DNA from: [Actinomadura] parvosata subsp. kistnae
GTDB taxonomy: Bacteria > Actinomycetota > Actinomycetes > Streptosporangiales > Streptosporangiaceae
Assembly: GCF_900323885.1 (NCBI RefSeq)
Contig: NZ_OOHJ01000020.1
Coordinates: forward strand, 46,289 to 110,288
Reading direction: 5' to 3'
Length of the DNA stretch: 64,000 bases
Shown: positions 17,101 to 25,579 of the stretch, in pieces
Layout: the number at the start of each line of letters is the position of its first letter
Position numbering within the stretch: position 1 is the first letter of the stretch
The notes under the pieces: generated by a model
The model's input: the letters and a program-made list of their open reading frames with translations, nothing else
Told to the model about the DNA's origin: nothing
The model's database searches: none
Program-made: the position numbers and the translations under genes

Positions 17101-19385
17101 GTGCGCCGGCCGGCGGCGCGGTCGTCCAGGTAGTCGGCCACCAGGCGGGCGGTGATCTGCTCGCGGTCGCCCGACAGGATGCGGCCGTGCTCGTCGTAGG
17201 CGTCCAGCACGGAGGCGTGGCCGGCGCGCAGCCGCAACGATGCTTCCCGTTCCCAGGCGGCCTCCATCCGTTCCACCGTGGTGAGCGCGTGCGAGCCCGC
17301 GTCGCCGGCCAGCACCCGCATCAGCCCGCCGGCCTCCGGCGCCGACAGCTGCGCGGTGTCGCCGGCCCACACCACCTTGCAGAACGAGCGGTCGGCGACC
17401 TGCTGGATGGCGGCCAGGTTCGCGGTCGGCACCATGGAGGCCTCGTCGACGACGATCAGCGTGCCGGGCTCGAGGCGGAGCCTGCCCGCCTGGTGCAGGG
17501 CCAGGAAGCGCCGAATGTTGTAGGCCCGGTCGAAGCCCTCCTCGGCCAGCACGTAGGAGGCGTTGGTGGACAGCGTCAGCCCGATCGAGCCGACCCCTTG
17601 GACGGCGCGCCACAGCCCGGTCAGCCGGCCCAGGGTGTAGGACTTGCCGGAGCCGGCGGGCCCTTCGAACACGTCCACGGCCCGGCCGGAGGTGGCGATG
17701 CCAAGGATCGCCGCCGCCTGATCCTCACGCAGTCCCGGCCCACCCGCCTCGGCGCGGCGCGGGGCCAGCCATTCCTGCACCCGCCGGTGCGGGAGAGCGG
17801 GGGCGGTGTGCGCCTGGGCAGCGGCCAGCAGCCGGCTCTCCACGGCAAGCTGGTCGTCGGTGGTGAACCGGTCGGCGCAAGGAGCGACGTAGGCGCTGCT
17901 GCCATCGGATCGGCGCAGCACCTCGGGCACGTCGATGAGTTCGGGCAGGTTCAGCAGCCGCACCCCCAACGCGTTGCCCGGCCCGATCGCTCGTTCGGTC
18001 AGCTTCTCCAGCAGCTGCCGCACCGCGCCGGGGGTGAGCCCACCGAGCCGGCCGGGCAGGTGCCGGTTGATCGCCCGCATCACCTCATACCGGGAGAAGA
18101 CCGCCTTGGCCTGCTGGACGTCGGCGACCGCGGCCTGCAGCACGTCGTCGATCTGCGCGTCGAGGGCCGATTCCGCTTCCGAGGCCTCGCCCCCACCGGC
18201 GGGGTCGTTCAGGACGTGCCGGGCCAGGGCTGCGGCTCGCTCCAGGTCGGCGATCGTCTCCGGATCGGCGTCGGGCCGCAGGACCCGGTCGGGAACTTCG
18301 GCCAGGGTGCCGGATTCGGCCTGGCGGGACTGCCGCATCCACTGATCCAGCTCGGACGCGTGCGTGGGGGCGGGTGCCTTGCTCTTGCGGGCCTTGGTGG
18401 CGCGGGTGGCGTACTGCGCCATGGAGAACAGGGCACGCGCGGAAGGCCGGCGGCCATGGCGGGCCACGTACTGGGCGCACAACTGCTCCAGCAGGCCGGA
18501 CACCTCCACCCGGCGCGAGGAGAACAGGCCGATCAGCTCATCGGCGATGCCCTCCACCTCCAGCCCATGGCCATCGTCCCGGGCGCGGGTGCGAACCGGG
18601 AGCGAGCGGGTCAGCGTCTCCCACATCACGCGTTCGGCCAGCGCGGCGGCGGCCGGGCGGACGGCGTGGATGGCGCGGCTGTCCAGCGCACGCCATTTGC
18701 CGTCGATGTCGCACGGAACGCGGTTGAGCACCGGGTTGTGCACATGCAGTTGCGGATCACCGTTGCGGGAGGTGTGCTGCCGGAAAGAGGCGACCACCCA
18801 GCGCGGGGCGTCCACCCACCGGCCCGTGGAGCGGCCGGCGACCTTCGGGCCGTGCTTGCCGGCCCGGCTGACCCCGCACACGTCCTGGTAGTACTCCAGC
18901 ATCGCGGCATTGCCGGCCATCACCGCCTCCCACACCAGCTCGGCCTGGGCCCGCCACGCGAACGCTTCCTCAGGGTGGTCGTGCTGCTGCTCGGCGGCCT
19001 TGGCCAGCAGGCCGGCGTGCAGGAGGGTGACGGACTTGGGTGGGCTGAAGGTCAGGTCCAGGAAGTAGACGGGCTTGCGGCCGGTCTGCTCGGTGAAGCG
19101 GGCGGGTCTGCTGCCCAGCGTCGGCTTGTCCGCCTCGGGCACGGCGGGGTCGCCGAAGGCGGGATGGCGGGGGTCGGCGAAGCTGCGATACAGCCGCTCG
19201 AAGGCGTCGGCGTCGACCGGCTCGCCAGGGGTGAAGCCTAATTCGGCGCATGCCCGGCCGCTCCAGAACCCGGGCGGCTCACCACGCTCCGCCTCGCCTA
19301 CCGATGACAGGTAGTAGTTCTCGGCGCCCTTGCCGACCTGGCGCGTCAAGTAGCCGGGATCGTAGCCCAGGCCGATGCTCAACAT
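14178..19385 (-). CDS. MobF-family conjugative relaxase with RecD/TraI-like helicase
   Basis: A 1735-aa protein. The N-terminal TrwC relaxase domain has candidate nucleophiles Tyr24-Tyr25 (GAENYYLSS) and the metal-binding triad His204, His214, His216 in HTSRNGDPQLHVHNPV. A superfamily-1 helicase follows: Walker A GPAGSGKS at 575-582, Walker B LIVVDEASMV near 640, and the C-terminal motif STAHAAQGRTVDVARAL with MLYVMLTRGRSAN. Residues from about 1200 to the end are a long Arg/Gln/Glu-rich coiled coil. The ATG at 19385 is preceded by a near-perfect GGAGGTGATC. It should nick the transfer origin and unwind the plasmid strand for conjugation. No coupling protein or type IV secretion gene is in the window. 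Confidence 0.92.
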   Translation of the reverse strand: MLSIGLGYDPGYLTRQVGKGAENYYLSSVGEAERGEPPGFWSGRACAELGFTPGEPVDADAFERLYRSFADPRHPAFGDPAVPEADKPTLGSRPARFTEQTGRKPVYFLDLTFSPPKSVTLLHAGLLAKAAEQQHDHPEEAFAWRAQAELVWEAVMAGNAAMLEYYQDVCGVSRAGKHGPKVAGRSTGRWVDAPRWVVASFRQHTSRNGDPQLHVHNPVLNRVPCDIDGKWRALDSRAIHAVRPAAAALAERVMWETLTRSLPVRTRARDDGHGLEVEGIADELIGLFSSRRVEVSGLLEQLCAQYVARHGRRPSARALFSMAQYATRATKARKSKAPAPTHASELDQWMRQSRQAESGTLAEVPDRVLRPDADPETIADLERAAALARHVLNDPAGGGEASEAESALDAQIDDVLQAAVADVQQAKAVFSRYEVMRAINRHLPGRLGGLTPGAVRQLLEKLTERAIGPGNALGVRLLNLPELIDVPEVLRRSDGSSAYVAPCADRFTTDDQLAVESRLLAAAQAHTAPALPHRRVQEWLAPRRAEAGGPGLREDQAAAILGIATSGRAVDVFEGPAGSGKSYTLGRLTGLWRAVQGVGSIGLTLSTNASYVLAEEGFDRAYNIRRFLALHQAGRLRLEPGTLIVVDEASMVPTANLAAIQQVADRSFCKVVWAGDTAQLSAPEAGGLMRVLAGDAGSHALTTVERMEAAWEREASLRLRAGHASVLDAYDEHGRILSGDREQITARLVADYLDDRAAGRRTVMLTMVNADARDLSVRVRAELVRRGEVDADGVRLRDGTTAGAGDLVMARANTRRVNVAGTWRTLSNRDVLRVHRVLEDGALIAHLTSPAHPGGDPARRVYLPARYAARHLELGYASTAHAAQGRTVDVARALIDGRVTHQMLYVMLTRGRSANLAYVDTSVLTAADLREGAQQAPQLAGPDPAPGAPTLNARTVLAHVLERDDASPAAVEALREESERVTHMAHLVAIWRDLITLATRPRHRQALAAALTPAEFDRLHQDPARRTLYRLLQRIELAGGDTHDLITRAARRRPFDGARSIAQVLHHRLTRLLTTTSTTTGGAPSCRWRDRIPHIDDPDLARTALEVAERMDQRTEQLGQRAAHNPPEWALRQLGQVPDEPLLRHEWIVRAGVIAAYGEAYGTFLLTDRRPGPLDPDRDAAWHAAHHTLHHPHLPNRAAERPSLPPGRPERPPPDRHDSTEPAPAGDAVTAMRQAGALLALSHTPYQVGLLDHADLTARAGALAAQARQAAADLTAAEQRARTYASAGGGPAERELLARRDQLTTHLQHIDAATTAQERLQQAQQQREHARSDTLEAAHQQVRAAAEQARQALAQAPPRTVWPLIRHQHRQLTRHWDSMLHDVRHTDIQAAQHEVATAHTTQQQIRGELDAIQREIARRAALPPARHRIEQAARDHHHTRQRLQHLLTTLTNTPDGVGLLDDRQLATRIAELRHRAEELHAAERTAAQDLARWSEHGGGPCEQNLHHHRQELQTQLDRINAAHQAAQHRDREAAHITNLTEQNETVLNRIQQIRHELRTGKPLLPKARARRAALESELGRLFDTNAQLLGQLRQRQHSHAAADQAARTAADQAPPAALWPQIRHRAVELDRTWPQTLEQARATDQETGRRHLDKLRRDMQRLDLTLRAALDESERRSTLPPPQRQAEQTARREHQQRLHETQQTRQAGRAATPSRTSYRPDRARDVNHRDHEPGR

Positions 19386-19926
19386 CGCAAGCGATCACCT
19401 CCGAGATCGTGAGGCTGGGCCTCAGAGCCGGGGTCAGGGCGACGCGCGAAAGTTGCTGCTGTGACGAATGTAGCAAAAGGGGCAAAAGATGCCTAGGTGT
19501 GAAGCGCTGGGGCAAGATGCATCAAGATCGGCAAGCCGAGGGAGATGCGGTTGTCCGGTCCATTTGAGCCTGTCGGTATCCGGATAAATCTGCCGAATGG
19601 GATGTCGGAGTTCTGGGGCAACTGTCGGGGCTGGTTGCAAAACCAGTCTTGTGAGTGCTGATGGCCCCGGCGGCCCGAGCATTGCCGAGGCTGGCTCGGC
19701 GCCGAGCGTACACCTGGTATCCCCAACCACCGACCCGCCACCCGCTACGACGTGGGCCATGACCGTCAGACGCGGTCGCATCCTCGCAGTACTACACGCC
19801 GTGATCATGACATTTCGGTTGGGTAGTTGAAGGCTTTCGGTTGCTCGCTGAACTTCGACAGGGAGGCTCCACGATCTTCAGTGGCACTCGATCCGATTAG
19901 GGGGAAGGGCGTGGGAGTCTGGACAT
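19386..19926. other. Intergenic region upstream of the relaxase
   Basis: About 540 bp between the divergent relaxase and the gene at 19927, locally lower in GC. It is the natural place for the relaxase promoter and a transfer origin, but I see no strong inverted repeat or nic-like motif I can support. A 124-codon minus-strand frame (19434-19808) has no recognisable features and is not called. Confidence 0.4.
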
Positions 19927-20871
19927 ATGACAATCGAGTGGTCCCGGCAGGAGGTCCTCGAAGCGGTCAGGACACGCTTGCTACGTGGGGGCGCTGTGAG
20001 GGACGGGTACTCCACCGTCGATGCCGTGGCAGAGCCCGACGGCATGCTAGTGATCTTCCGCTGGCGGCGAGATCCGAACACATACGCCATCAAGGTCGAG
20101 TTTCCGATGGCGTCCGAGAGTCCGTGGACGGGCGGTTGGTACACCGGCCTGCCGGTGACCTCGCCGGATGAATGGGCCGCAGACTTCGCCTCTCGCCTTG
20201 CACTGGAACTCGATACCGGGCTGGTTCGTCGAAGCCGCCGAACGATCCGAGATGGGTACGTCCTGTTGGACGTTCACGACACCCGGGACCTCTGGCCCGA
20301 CGGGTTCTTCATCAATCCCGTTCCACTTCTCGACCTTGAGCTCTCCGCCTCGCCGGATGACCTCGAGAAGGCCTATGCCATTCTCGGGTCGCTACCGCCA
20401 TCGGTTTCTCCGCCTGTGTCCAAGGTCGGCGCGGGGCTGGCCCGGGCAGGGATGGATGTCACGACTCCCAGACAGCTGATCGTCGAGGCGAGGCTGGCCT
20501 GCTGGCTTCAGGCCTACGTCGACAACGCCCGCGGGGAACCTTTTGTCGGTCAGGCAGCCGCGTCCTGGGAGGACGAGCAACGCACCATCGCCCGTCTCGA
20601 CCTGGTGCACATCCAGCCCGGCGTCCCCTCAGAGGTGCGTAATGCTCTGGTGCGTCTGGTGGTCTGCGAGGTAGCTGAGGCCGGCGCCTTGCGCGTGGTC
20701 ACCGCGGTCGACGATCCCGAACTCCATGGACTGGGGTTCCGGCCCGCGGACGGTGGCGGCCTTGCGCTTCACACGAGGAGCACTGAACCGCCATGGGAGC
20801 CCGCCAGCCGGAACCTGACCCAGGGCGCCTCACGTCCGAGGCTGGGCCTCAACATGCGAAACCACCCGTGA
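19927..20871 (+). CDS. Hypothetical protein
   Basis: A 314-aa protein that I do not recognise. The ATG at 19927 has GTGGGAG upstream. The N-terminal half is alpha/beta with many aromatic residues (VIFRWRRDPNTYAIKVEF, ESPWTGGWYTGLPVTSPDEW), and the central part contains DGYVLLDVHDTRDLWPDGFF. The C-terminal half is helical (LIVEARLACWLQAYVDNARG). No signal peptide or membrane segment is present. The codon composition resembles a genuine high-GC gene. It lies between the relaxase and a GrpB-family gene and gives no clue to function. Confidence 0.7.
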   Translation: MTIEWSRQEVLEAVRTRLLRGGAVRDGYSTVDAVAEPDGMLVIFRWRRDPNTYAIKVEFPMASESPWTGGWYTGLPVTSPDEWAADFASRLALELDTGLVRRSRRTIRDGYVLLDVHDTRDLWPDGFFINPVPLLDLELSASPDDLEKAYAILGSLPPSVSPPVSKVGAGLARAGMDVTTPRQLIVEARLACWLQAYVDNARGEPFVGQAAASWEDEQRTIARLDLVHIQPGVPSEVRNALVRLVVCEVAEAGALRVVTAVDDPELHGLGFRPADGGGLALHTRSTEPPWEPASRNLTQGASRPRLGLNMRNHP

Positions 20872-21050
20872 TGTCTCGGCGACCGCCTGAGGCACAAACC
20901 GACGAGTTGGTCCGGATGACCGTGAGCGCTCCGTCCGGACTTACTGGTTGAGCCGCAGATCACGCCGGATTCCTTCCGAAACCATGCAACGGGCCTGACA
21001 GGCGACGCTGCGTGTCTGATGCCGCCTCCGGCTCGGTGGACAATCAGGGC

Positions 21051-21596
21051 ATGGGGGATCTGATCGAGGTCGTGGAGTACGACCCGGCGTGGCCGGCGCA
21101 GTTCGCTGCGCTCGGGACGGCGTTGCGGGAGGCATTGGGCGAGGTTGCACTGCGCATCGATCACATCGGTTCGACGTCGGTGCCCGGGCTGGCCGCCAAG
21201 CCGGTCATCGACATCCAGATCTCGGTAGGCTCGCTGGAGCCGCTGGATGTCTATAAGGTGCCGTTGCAGCGGCTTGGCCTGGTGCATCGGGCGGACAACC
21301 CGGAGCTGACCAAACGCTACTTCCGTGAGGCTCCCGGCAGCCGCCGTACTCATGTTCACGTGCGCGACCTCGGCTCCTTTTCCCAGCAGTTGCCTCTGCT
21401 GTTTCGTGATTTCCTGCGTGCCCATCCCGTCGTCGCGGCCGAGTTCGCCGAGGCGAAGCGCGGCTGTGCGCGGCGGTTTCGCGATGATCGGCGGGCGTAT
21501 GTGGCCGCCAAGGAGCCTCTCGTCTGGGACATTGTGCGGCGTGCCGACTCCTGGGCGCAGAGCGTCGGCTGGCGGTCGGCCCCGAGCGATGCCTGA
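21051..21596 (+). CDS. GrpB-family protein (nucleotidyltransferase-like fold)
   Basis: A 181-aa protein from ATG 21051, which gives the standard GrpB beginning MGDLIEVVEYDPAWPAQF; an in-frame GTG at 21012 would add 13 residues. The family signature is RIDHIGSTSVPGLAAKPVID, which contains the conserved HIGSTSVPGLxAKPxID motif, followed by the helical C-terminus with YVAAKEPLVWDI. GrpB proteins are small stand-alone relatives of nucleotidyltransferases, commonly near-universal accessory enzymes of unknown substrate. It appears to be a single-gene unit. Confidence 0.88.
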   Translation: MGDLIEVVEYDPAWPAQFAALGTALREALGEVALRIDHIGSTSVPGLAAKPVIDIQISVGSLEPLDVYKVPLQRLGLVHRADNPELTKRYFREAPGSRRTHVHVRDLGSFSQQLPLLFRDFLRAHPVVAAEFAEAKRGCARRFRDDRRAYVAAKEPLVWDIVRRADSWAQSVGWRSAPSDA

Positions 21597-21917
21597 TCCG
21601 GTGGTGGCCGCCTCGGGTGATCGCTTCAGGACGGGAGGTCTGGCGTCGTACGGTGGTGAGGCCGATGTGGCGCGAGGATCGCCGGCCAGAAGCGGAGCGC
21701 CAGCGGAGTCTTCTGGCCGGCGAGACGAGCGCCCCGCGCGCAGGGGCGGCCGCCAGGCCGATCCCTGCGGGACGCGAGCGTAGCGAGCGCCCTGCGCGCG
21801 GATAAAGGAGGACCGGTAGCGGGTGCGGTGGTGAGGGGCCGTGTGGCGGGGACCGGTCCGGTTGTTCATCTGGCGCCTGCGGTCGGCAGGTCGCCCTTGT
21901 TTCATGGTGGGGCGACG
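21597..21917. other. Gene-free gap
   Basis: A 321-bp gap between the GrpB-family gene and the convergent small gene at 21918. A strong purine-rich ribosome-site-like string (AAAGGAGG near 21805) is followed by no sensible frame. No hairpin or repeat stood out. Confidence 0.4.
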
Positions 21918-22208
21918 TTACGGCGCGTGGTGGTGTGTGCGGTGTGGGCGCTGCCCCACGACCGCCTCTGCGGCATGCCGGGCGATCTCCGTAGGGTCGG
22001 CGCGGAGCAGGGTGTTGATCGAGCGCAGGTTGACAGGTCGGCTCGCGTGGTCGTCCGGGCTGGTGATGCGGGCGCTTTGGGGGGCGTTGCCGGTGAAGGC
22101 TATCTCGAGGAGCCAGCAGTGGCGGCGCAGGGTGAGGACGGGGCCGGGGGCGGTTTCGACGCTCCAGCCGTGCCGCCGCGCGCGGTGGGTCAGCGCGTCC
22201 GGGTGCAT
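21918..22208 (-). CDS. Small hypothetical protein in the ssb operon
   Basis: A 96-aa protein beginning MHPDALTHRARRHGWSVE and containing PGPVLTLRRHCWLLEIAF and SPDDHASRPVNLRSINTLL. A ribosome site (GAGAGACG) precedes the ATG. It begins 77 bp after the ssb stop on the same strand and is therefore probably the third gene of the operon. The compact, Trp/His-containing sequence looks genuine, but I do not recognise a family. Confidence 0.6.
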   Translation of the reverse strand: MHPDALTHRARRHGWSVETAPGPVLTLRRHCWLLEIAFTGNAPQSARITSPDDHASRPVNLRSINTLLRADPTEIARHAAEAVVGQRPHRTHHHAP

Positions 22209-22285
22209 GGGGTTCGTCTCTCTGTCGAGTTATCGGAGGGGTGCAGGGGTGGGCGGAACGCCGGGTTCCGCCCACCGGGTGTGGG

Positions 22286-22771
22286 TCAGAGGTGCGGCTC
22301 GGGGTCGGTGCCGTCGCTGGTGGTGGCGGCCAGGGCGGGTTCGGTGTCGGGTCGCTCGGGGAAGGCGCCGGCCCAGGGGTCCTGGGCGGGTGCGGGGGTG
22401 CGTCCGTTCCTGACCGGGGTGACCTTGGCGGTGGCGTTGCGCAGGGACGGTCCTGCCTCGATGACCTCGAGCTCGTAGACGGTGCGCTTGTCGCCTTCGG
22501 TGGTTTCGTAGGTGCGCTGCTTGAGCCGGCCTTCCACGATCACCCGCATGCCGCGCTGCAGCGACTCGGCCACGTGCTCGGCCTGCTGGCGCCAGGCGCT
22601 GCAGGTCAGGTAGAGCGGGCGGCCGTCCTTCCATTCGCCGCTGTGGCGGTCGAGGAAGCGCGGGGAGGAGGCGACGCGGAAGCGTGCGACGGCCTCTCCG
22701 GTCGGGGTGAAGCGCAGTTCGGGGTCGTCGGTGAGGTTGCCGGTGATGGTGATGACGATGTCGTTGGCCAT
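22286..22771 (-). CDS. ssb: Single-stranded DNA-binding protein (accessory type)
   Basis: A 161-aa protein. Residues 1-105 are the OB fold: MANDIVITITGNLTDDPELR, then FTPTGEAVARFRVASS, YLTCSAWRQQAEHVAESL and GMRVIVEGRLKQRTYE. A strong AAAGGAG precedes the ATG. The C-terminal tail is short and ends TDPEPHL, without the acidic DDDIPF tip used by chromosomal SSBs to recruit partners. This fits an element-encoded SSB that protects transferred single strands and agrees with the nearby relaxase. Its position between a zinc-ribbon gene and a small gene suggests one operon. Confidence 0.92.
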   Translation of the reverse strand: MANDIVITITGNLTDDPELRFTPTGEAVARFRVASSPRFLDRHSGEWKDGRPLYLTCSAWRQQAEHVAESLQRGMRVIVEGRLKQRTYETTEGDKRTVYELEVIEAGPSLRNATAKVTPVRNGRTPAPAQDPWAGAFPERPDTEPALAATTSDGTDPEPHL

Positions 22772-22862
22772 GATGGGTCTCCTTTGCTGGACGTGGTTCG
22801 GATGGGGCGGGGCCTCGATGAACCGGTGTGGGGCGGGCGGTTGCCCGCCCCGCTGGGAGGGG

Positions 22863-23054
22863 TCAGGACGGGAGCTCGTGGTCGGTGGCCGTGGCGAGCT
22901 GGTGCGCTTCGACGGCTTCGGCCACGCAGTCGGGGCAGATCCGGCCGCCGCCGAGCAGTGGCCAGCTGTTGCGCAGCAGGACGGGGTTGCCGCAGCGGGA
23001 GCAGGCGGTGACGTCGGTGGCGTACGGGCGGATGCCGAGGCTGAGGCGCTTCAT
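22863..23054 (-). CDS. Small zinc-ribbon protein
   Basis: A 63-aa protein starting MKRLSLGIRPYATDVTACSR. Two CxxC pairs (CSRC and CPDC) about 20 residues apart make a single zinc ribbon. The ATG at 23054 was chosen because GAAGGGAAA precedes it; the longer upstream frame is low-complexity Pro/Arg and not believable. It heads the ssb operon, 91 bp before ssb. The short length and zinc ribbon suggest a nucleic-acid-binding accessory protein of the mobile element; that is inference. Confidence 0.65.
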   Translation of the reverse strand: MKRLSLGIRPYATDVTACSRCGNPVLLRNSWPLLGGGRICPDCVAEAVEAHQLATATDHELPS

Positions 23055-23763
23055 CGAGGTTTCCCTTCCGTCCGCGGCCCCCGGGTGGGTGGCCGCTTCG
23101 TGTTCCGGTGCGGGAGGCCACGCAGGCGGGAGGGAGGAGGGCAACCGAGCGGCCCGCGGGAGGAAGATGTTTTCCGCGCGGGGTCGGCGAGGAGGTGGAG
23201 CGGGCGGGGTCCCGCGCGGAAAAGATCTTGCTCGCGCGGGTTGAGCCGCTGGGTTGCGGGACGACCGGACGCCTGCGAGGGTGACTGTGCCGGAACGCGG
23301 GGTGGCCACCCACCCGAGCCCCCGGGAGCGGGAGGGAACCCGGCAGGCGCGCGTCGTTGGCCACTTCCCCGCGGCCCGCTACGGCTGTGCCCTCATGTGC
23401 AGGGAGCGCCCTGTGCGGGTTCAGGGCGGGGTGCTTGTGGGGGTGCGCTGGTTGCGGGGCTCCACGAGGTGTCGGACGTCGAGGTGGGGGTCGTCGGCTC
23501 TGCCCGTGTTGGGGGCGGGCAGTGCGGTGTGGACGGTGTGGGCTCGGCGAGCCGGACCGGCGATCGCACTGCGCGGCCGGGGTCATGTCGGCTCGTCGGG
23601 GCGGACGATCCAAGGCCGCGATTCGATGCCGTGTGCGAAAATGGAGTCAATGGCCTGGCCTTCCCCGTCGGCGGGCGCCGCAGCCTGGCAGGCGGCCGAT
23701 CTCGGCGGGTGGGCTGCTGAAGAGGTGGGGGTTGACGCGGCTGAGGTTCGGATCGGAGGGGCG
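23055..23763. other. Long gene-free divergent region
   Basis: About 700 bp of very GC-rich sequence between the ssb operon and the gene at 23764. Open frames here are Arg/Pro/Gly-rich and read in several frames at once, the mark of non-coding high-GC DNA. The two operon promoters should be here. I see no convincing hairpin, repeat or operator. Confidence 0.45.
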
Positions 23764-24210
23764 ATGGGCGGCGCTGTGGACGATGGTCTGCGGGTGGAGC
23801 TGACGCAGCAGGGGCGGCGCTATGAGCTGACCGCGCGCCGGGTTGCGGACGGCCTTCTGGAGATCGAGGTCAGTGGTCGTGACGCGGACGGCGACGCGGT
23901 GGGGGTCCTGAGCGGGGCCTTGCCCGGATCGGATGTTGGGCTCCTGGCCGATCTGGTCGAGCTCCTGAGGGTGAGATGCGGTCAGACGGACGAAGGGCAA
24001 GTCTCTGTGGTGGAGCAGCAGAGGCTCACGCATGCCGACGCCTACCGGGGTTGGACCATTGAGCAGGACGAGAAGTTGCGGCAGCTCGCGTGCCGGCCGG
24101 ACGCTTCGGTGAAGGGACTGGCGGCGGCGCTTCAGCGCAGTGAGGGTGCGATCAGATCGCGGCTGCGGCGGTTGCGCATCGACAAGCTGCCACATCAAGC
24201 CCAGGCCTAG
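23764..24210 (+). CDS. Small protein with SANT/Myb-like helix-turn-helix
   Basis: A 148-aa protein from ATG 23764, chosen because GGAGGGG lies just upstream; an in-frame ATG at 23641 lacks a ribosome site. Residues 1-60 are beta-rich (RVELTQQGRRYELTARRV). Residues 97-143 form a SANT-like helix-turn-helix: WTIEQDEKLRQLACRPDAS followed by AAALQRSEGAIRSRLRRL. This unit is common at the ends of bacterial helicases and stand-alone DNA-binding proteins and probably contacts DNA. It is 12 bp upstream of a STAS-domain gene, so the two may be co-expressed. Confidence 0.7.
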   Translation: MGGAVDDGLRVELTQQGRRYELTARRVADGLLEIEVSGRDADGDAVGVLSGALPGSDVGLLADLVELLRVRCGQTDEGQVSVVEQQRLTHADAYRGWTIEQDEKLRQLACRPDASVKGLAAALQRSEGAIRSRLRRLRIDKLPHQAQA

Positions 24211-24222
24211 CGTGGCGCAGCT

Positions 24223-24687
24223 TTGCCTGCGACGCCGTGGACTTGTCGGCTGCTCGCGACGTTCGCCTGCCAGCACAGGCCCGGCGTCACCGTGATCTCG
24301 GTGGCCGGCGACCTGAAAGCCGCCAATGCCGACCACCTGGACGCCTTCATCAGCCGCGCCCGCCGCCGGCCCGGCGACCACGTGGTGCTCGACCTGAGCG
24401 AAGTGCCGTTCATGGCCCAGACCGGGCTGCGCGTGCTGCTCAACGTCCGCGCCCTGACCCGCCGGCACGGCGGCGACCTGCACCTGGCGGCCCTGCAGGA
24501 ATCACCCGCCCGCCTGCTGACCACCACCGGCGCCAGGCCCGTCCTGACAGTGCACCACAGCGTGGAAGCGGCCATCCTCGCCGCCCCGCACGTCAGCCAA
24601 GCCCCCCCGAAGTGGGTCGTAGATTCCCGCACGCCGGGAGGCCGCTGCCGATGGCCTCTCAATGACTTGGCCCCTGCACCCGCTTAA
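24223..24687 (+). CDS. STAS-domain protein (anti-sigma-factor-antagonist-like)
   Basis: The STAS fold covers about residues 15-115: PGVTVISVAGDLKAANADHL, GDHVVLDLSEVPFMAQTGLR and a terminal LTVHHSVEAAIL. The only upstream start is TTG 24223, so the true start is uncertain. In canonical SpoIIAA-like antagonists the loop reads DSSG with the phosphorylated Ser; here it is AQTG, so the usual phosphoacceptor Ser is replaced by Gln. It may act without kinase control or be non-functional as an antagonist. The C-terminal 35 residues are unrelated tail. Confidence 0.75.
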   Translation: MPATPWTCRLLATFACQHRPGVTVISVAGDLKAANADHLDAFISRARRRPGDHVVLDLSEVPFMAQTGLRVLLNVRALTRRHGGDLHLAALQESPARLLTTTGARPVLTVHHSVEAAILAAPHVSQAPPKWVVDSRTPGGRCRWPLNDLAPAPA

Positions 24688-24903
24688 GGAGCGCCTCGTA
24701 TGGTCGCGGGACCAAGTACGCCTGGAAGGGGGAAGCCGGCTGTCCCCGGCCCTGAGCCGCGGACCCATGCGGGTCACGGTGGAGAGAGCGTCATACCTGT
24801 CTCGGGGTGCTGGCCGCGGTCTGTGGGGGCATTGGTGCGGGGATCGTCCGGGTGCCGGCCTGAGGGCGGTCCGGGTGCTGGAACGGCGCCCCCTCTCGGT
24901 GCG

Positions 24904-25377
24904 TCAGCAGTTCTTGTAGTCGTAGCGGCTGCTGTTGTACGAGCACGAGTCGACGAGCTGGCCGCGGGCGTTGTGGAGGTAGCCGGTGTCCTTGCTCTGG
25001 TTCCAGATGTAGGCGAAGGTGCCGCCGCCGCTTCTGCCCCAGTGCAGGGTGGTGGAGGTGTCGCGGCCCGTACCGGTGCGTAAAGTGACTGTCTTCCCGG
25101 CCCTGAGGGTGAACGTGCCGAAGGTGTAGACGTGGTCTGCTCGGGTGGTCTTGTCCCGGACGGTCCAGCCTGCGAGGTTGACCGCGCTCCGGCCGGTGTT
25201 CTTGATCTGCACGTATTCGCCGTTGAGGCTGCTGTTCGCGCCGGAGTCCGGCGAGCCGGGCGAGTCGTACCAGATGCGGGAGATCTTCACCGTGGGGGCG
25301 GCGGCCTGGGCAGGAGCCGCCAACGTGAGAGCAGCGGCGGTGGCAACCATGGCGGCGACGGGGGCGGCAAGGCGCAC
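24904..25377 (-). CDS. Secreted lamin-tail-domain protein
   Basis: A 157-aa protein with a Sec signal peptide (residues 1-26, ending PAQAAAP). The mature part is a lamin-tail (LTD) immunoglobulin-like beta sandwich: ISRIWYDSPGSPDSGANSSL, then NGEYVQIKNTGRSAVNLAGW and DKTTRADHVYTFGTFTLRAG. The C-terminus has two cysteines (VDSCSYNSSRYDYKNC) that could form a disulphide. GTG 25377 was chosen for the signal peptide and the AGAAGGA upstream. Stand-alone LTD proteins are frequent secreted actinomycete proteins of unknown role, possibly cell-wall associated. Confidence 0.85.
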   Translation of the reverse strand: MRLAAPVAAMVATAAALTLAAPAQAAAPTVKISRIWYDSPGSPDSGANSSLNGEYVQIKNTGRSAVNLAGWTVRDKTTRADHVYTFGTFTLRAGKTVTLRTGTGRDTSTTLHWGRSGGGTFAYIWNQSKDTGYLHNARGQLVDSCSYNSSRYDYKNC

Positions 25378-25579
25378 GTGTGGTCCTTCTGGGGGTTGGG
25401 TGTGGGCCGTGTGTATGACGCTCCACGACGGGCTGGCGTTCACGCCTCTTGGCCATGGGATTTCGCCGACAAGTACGGCACTGCCTACCTTGACTGTGCT
25501 CGTCGCACATGTCCTGGGCCGCGCCGCCCGGGGCACCCCTCGTGCCGAGGATGACCAGCTGCAGCTGGAAACCATGGGT

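Noticed and set aside
16509..19241. 910-codon plus-strand open frame
   Set aside because: It is the antisense shadow of the relaxase gene; the composition is Gly/Val/Gln-biased with no motif, and the minus-strand frame holds all relaxase and helicase signatures.
19434..19808. 124-codon minus-strand frame upstream of the relaxase
   Set aside because: No ribosome site, no recognisable motif and it occupies the expected relaxase promoter region.
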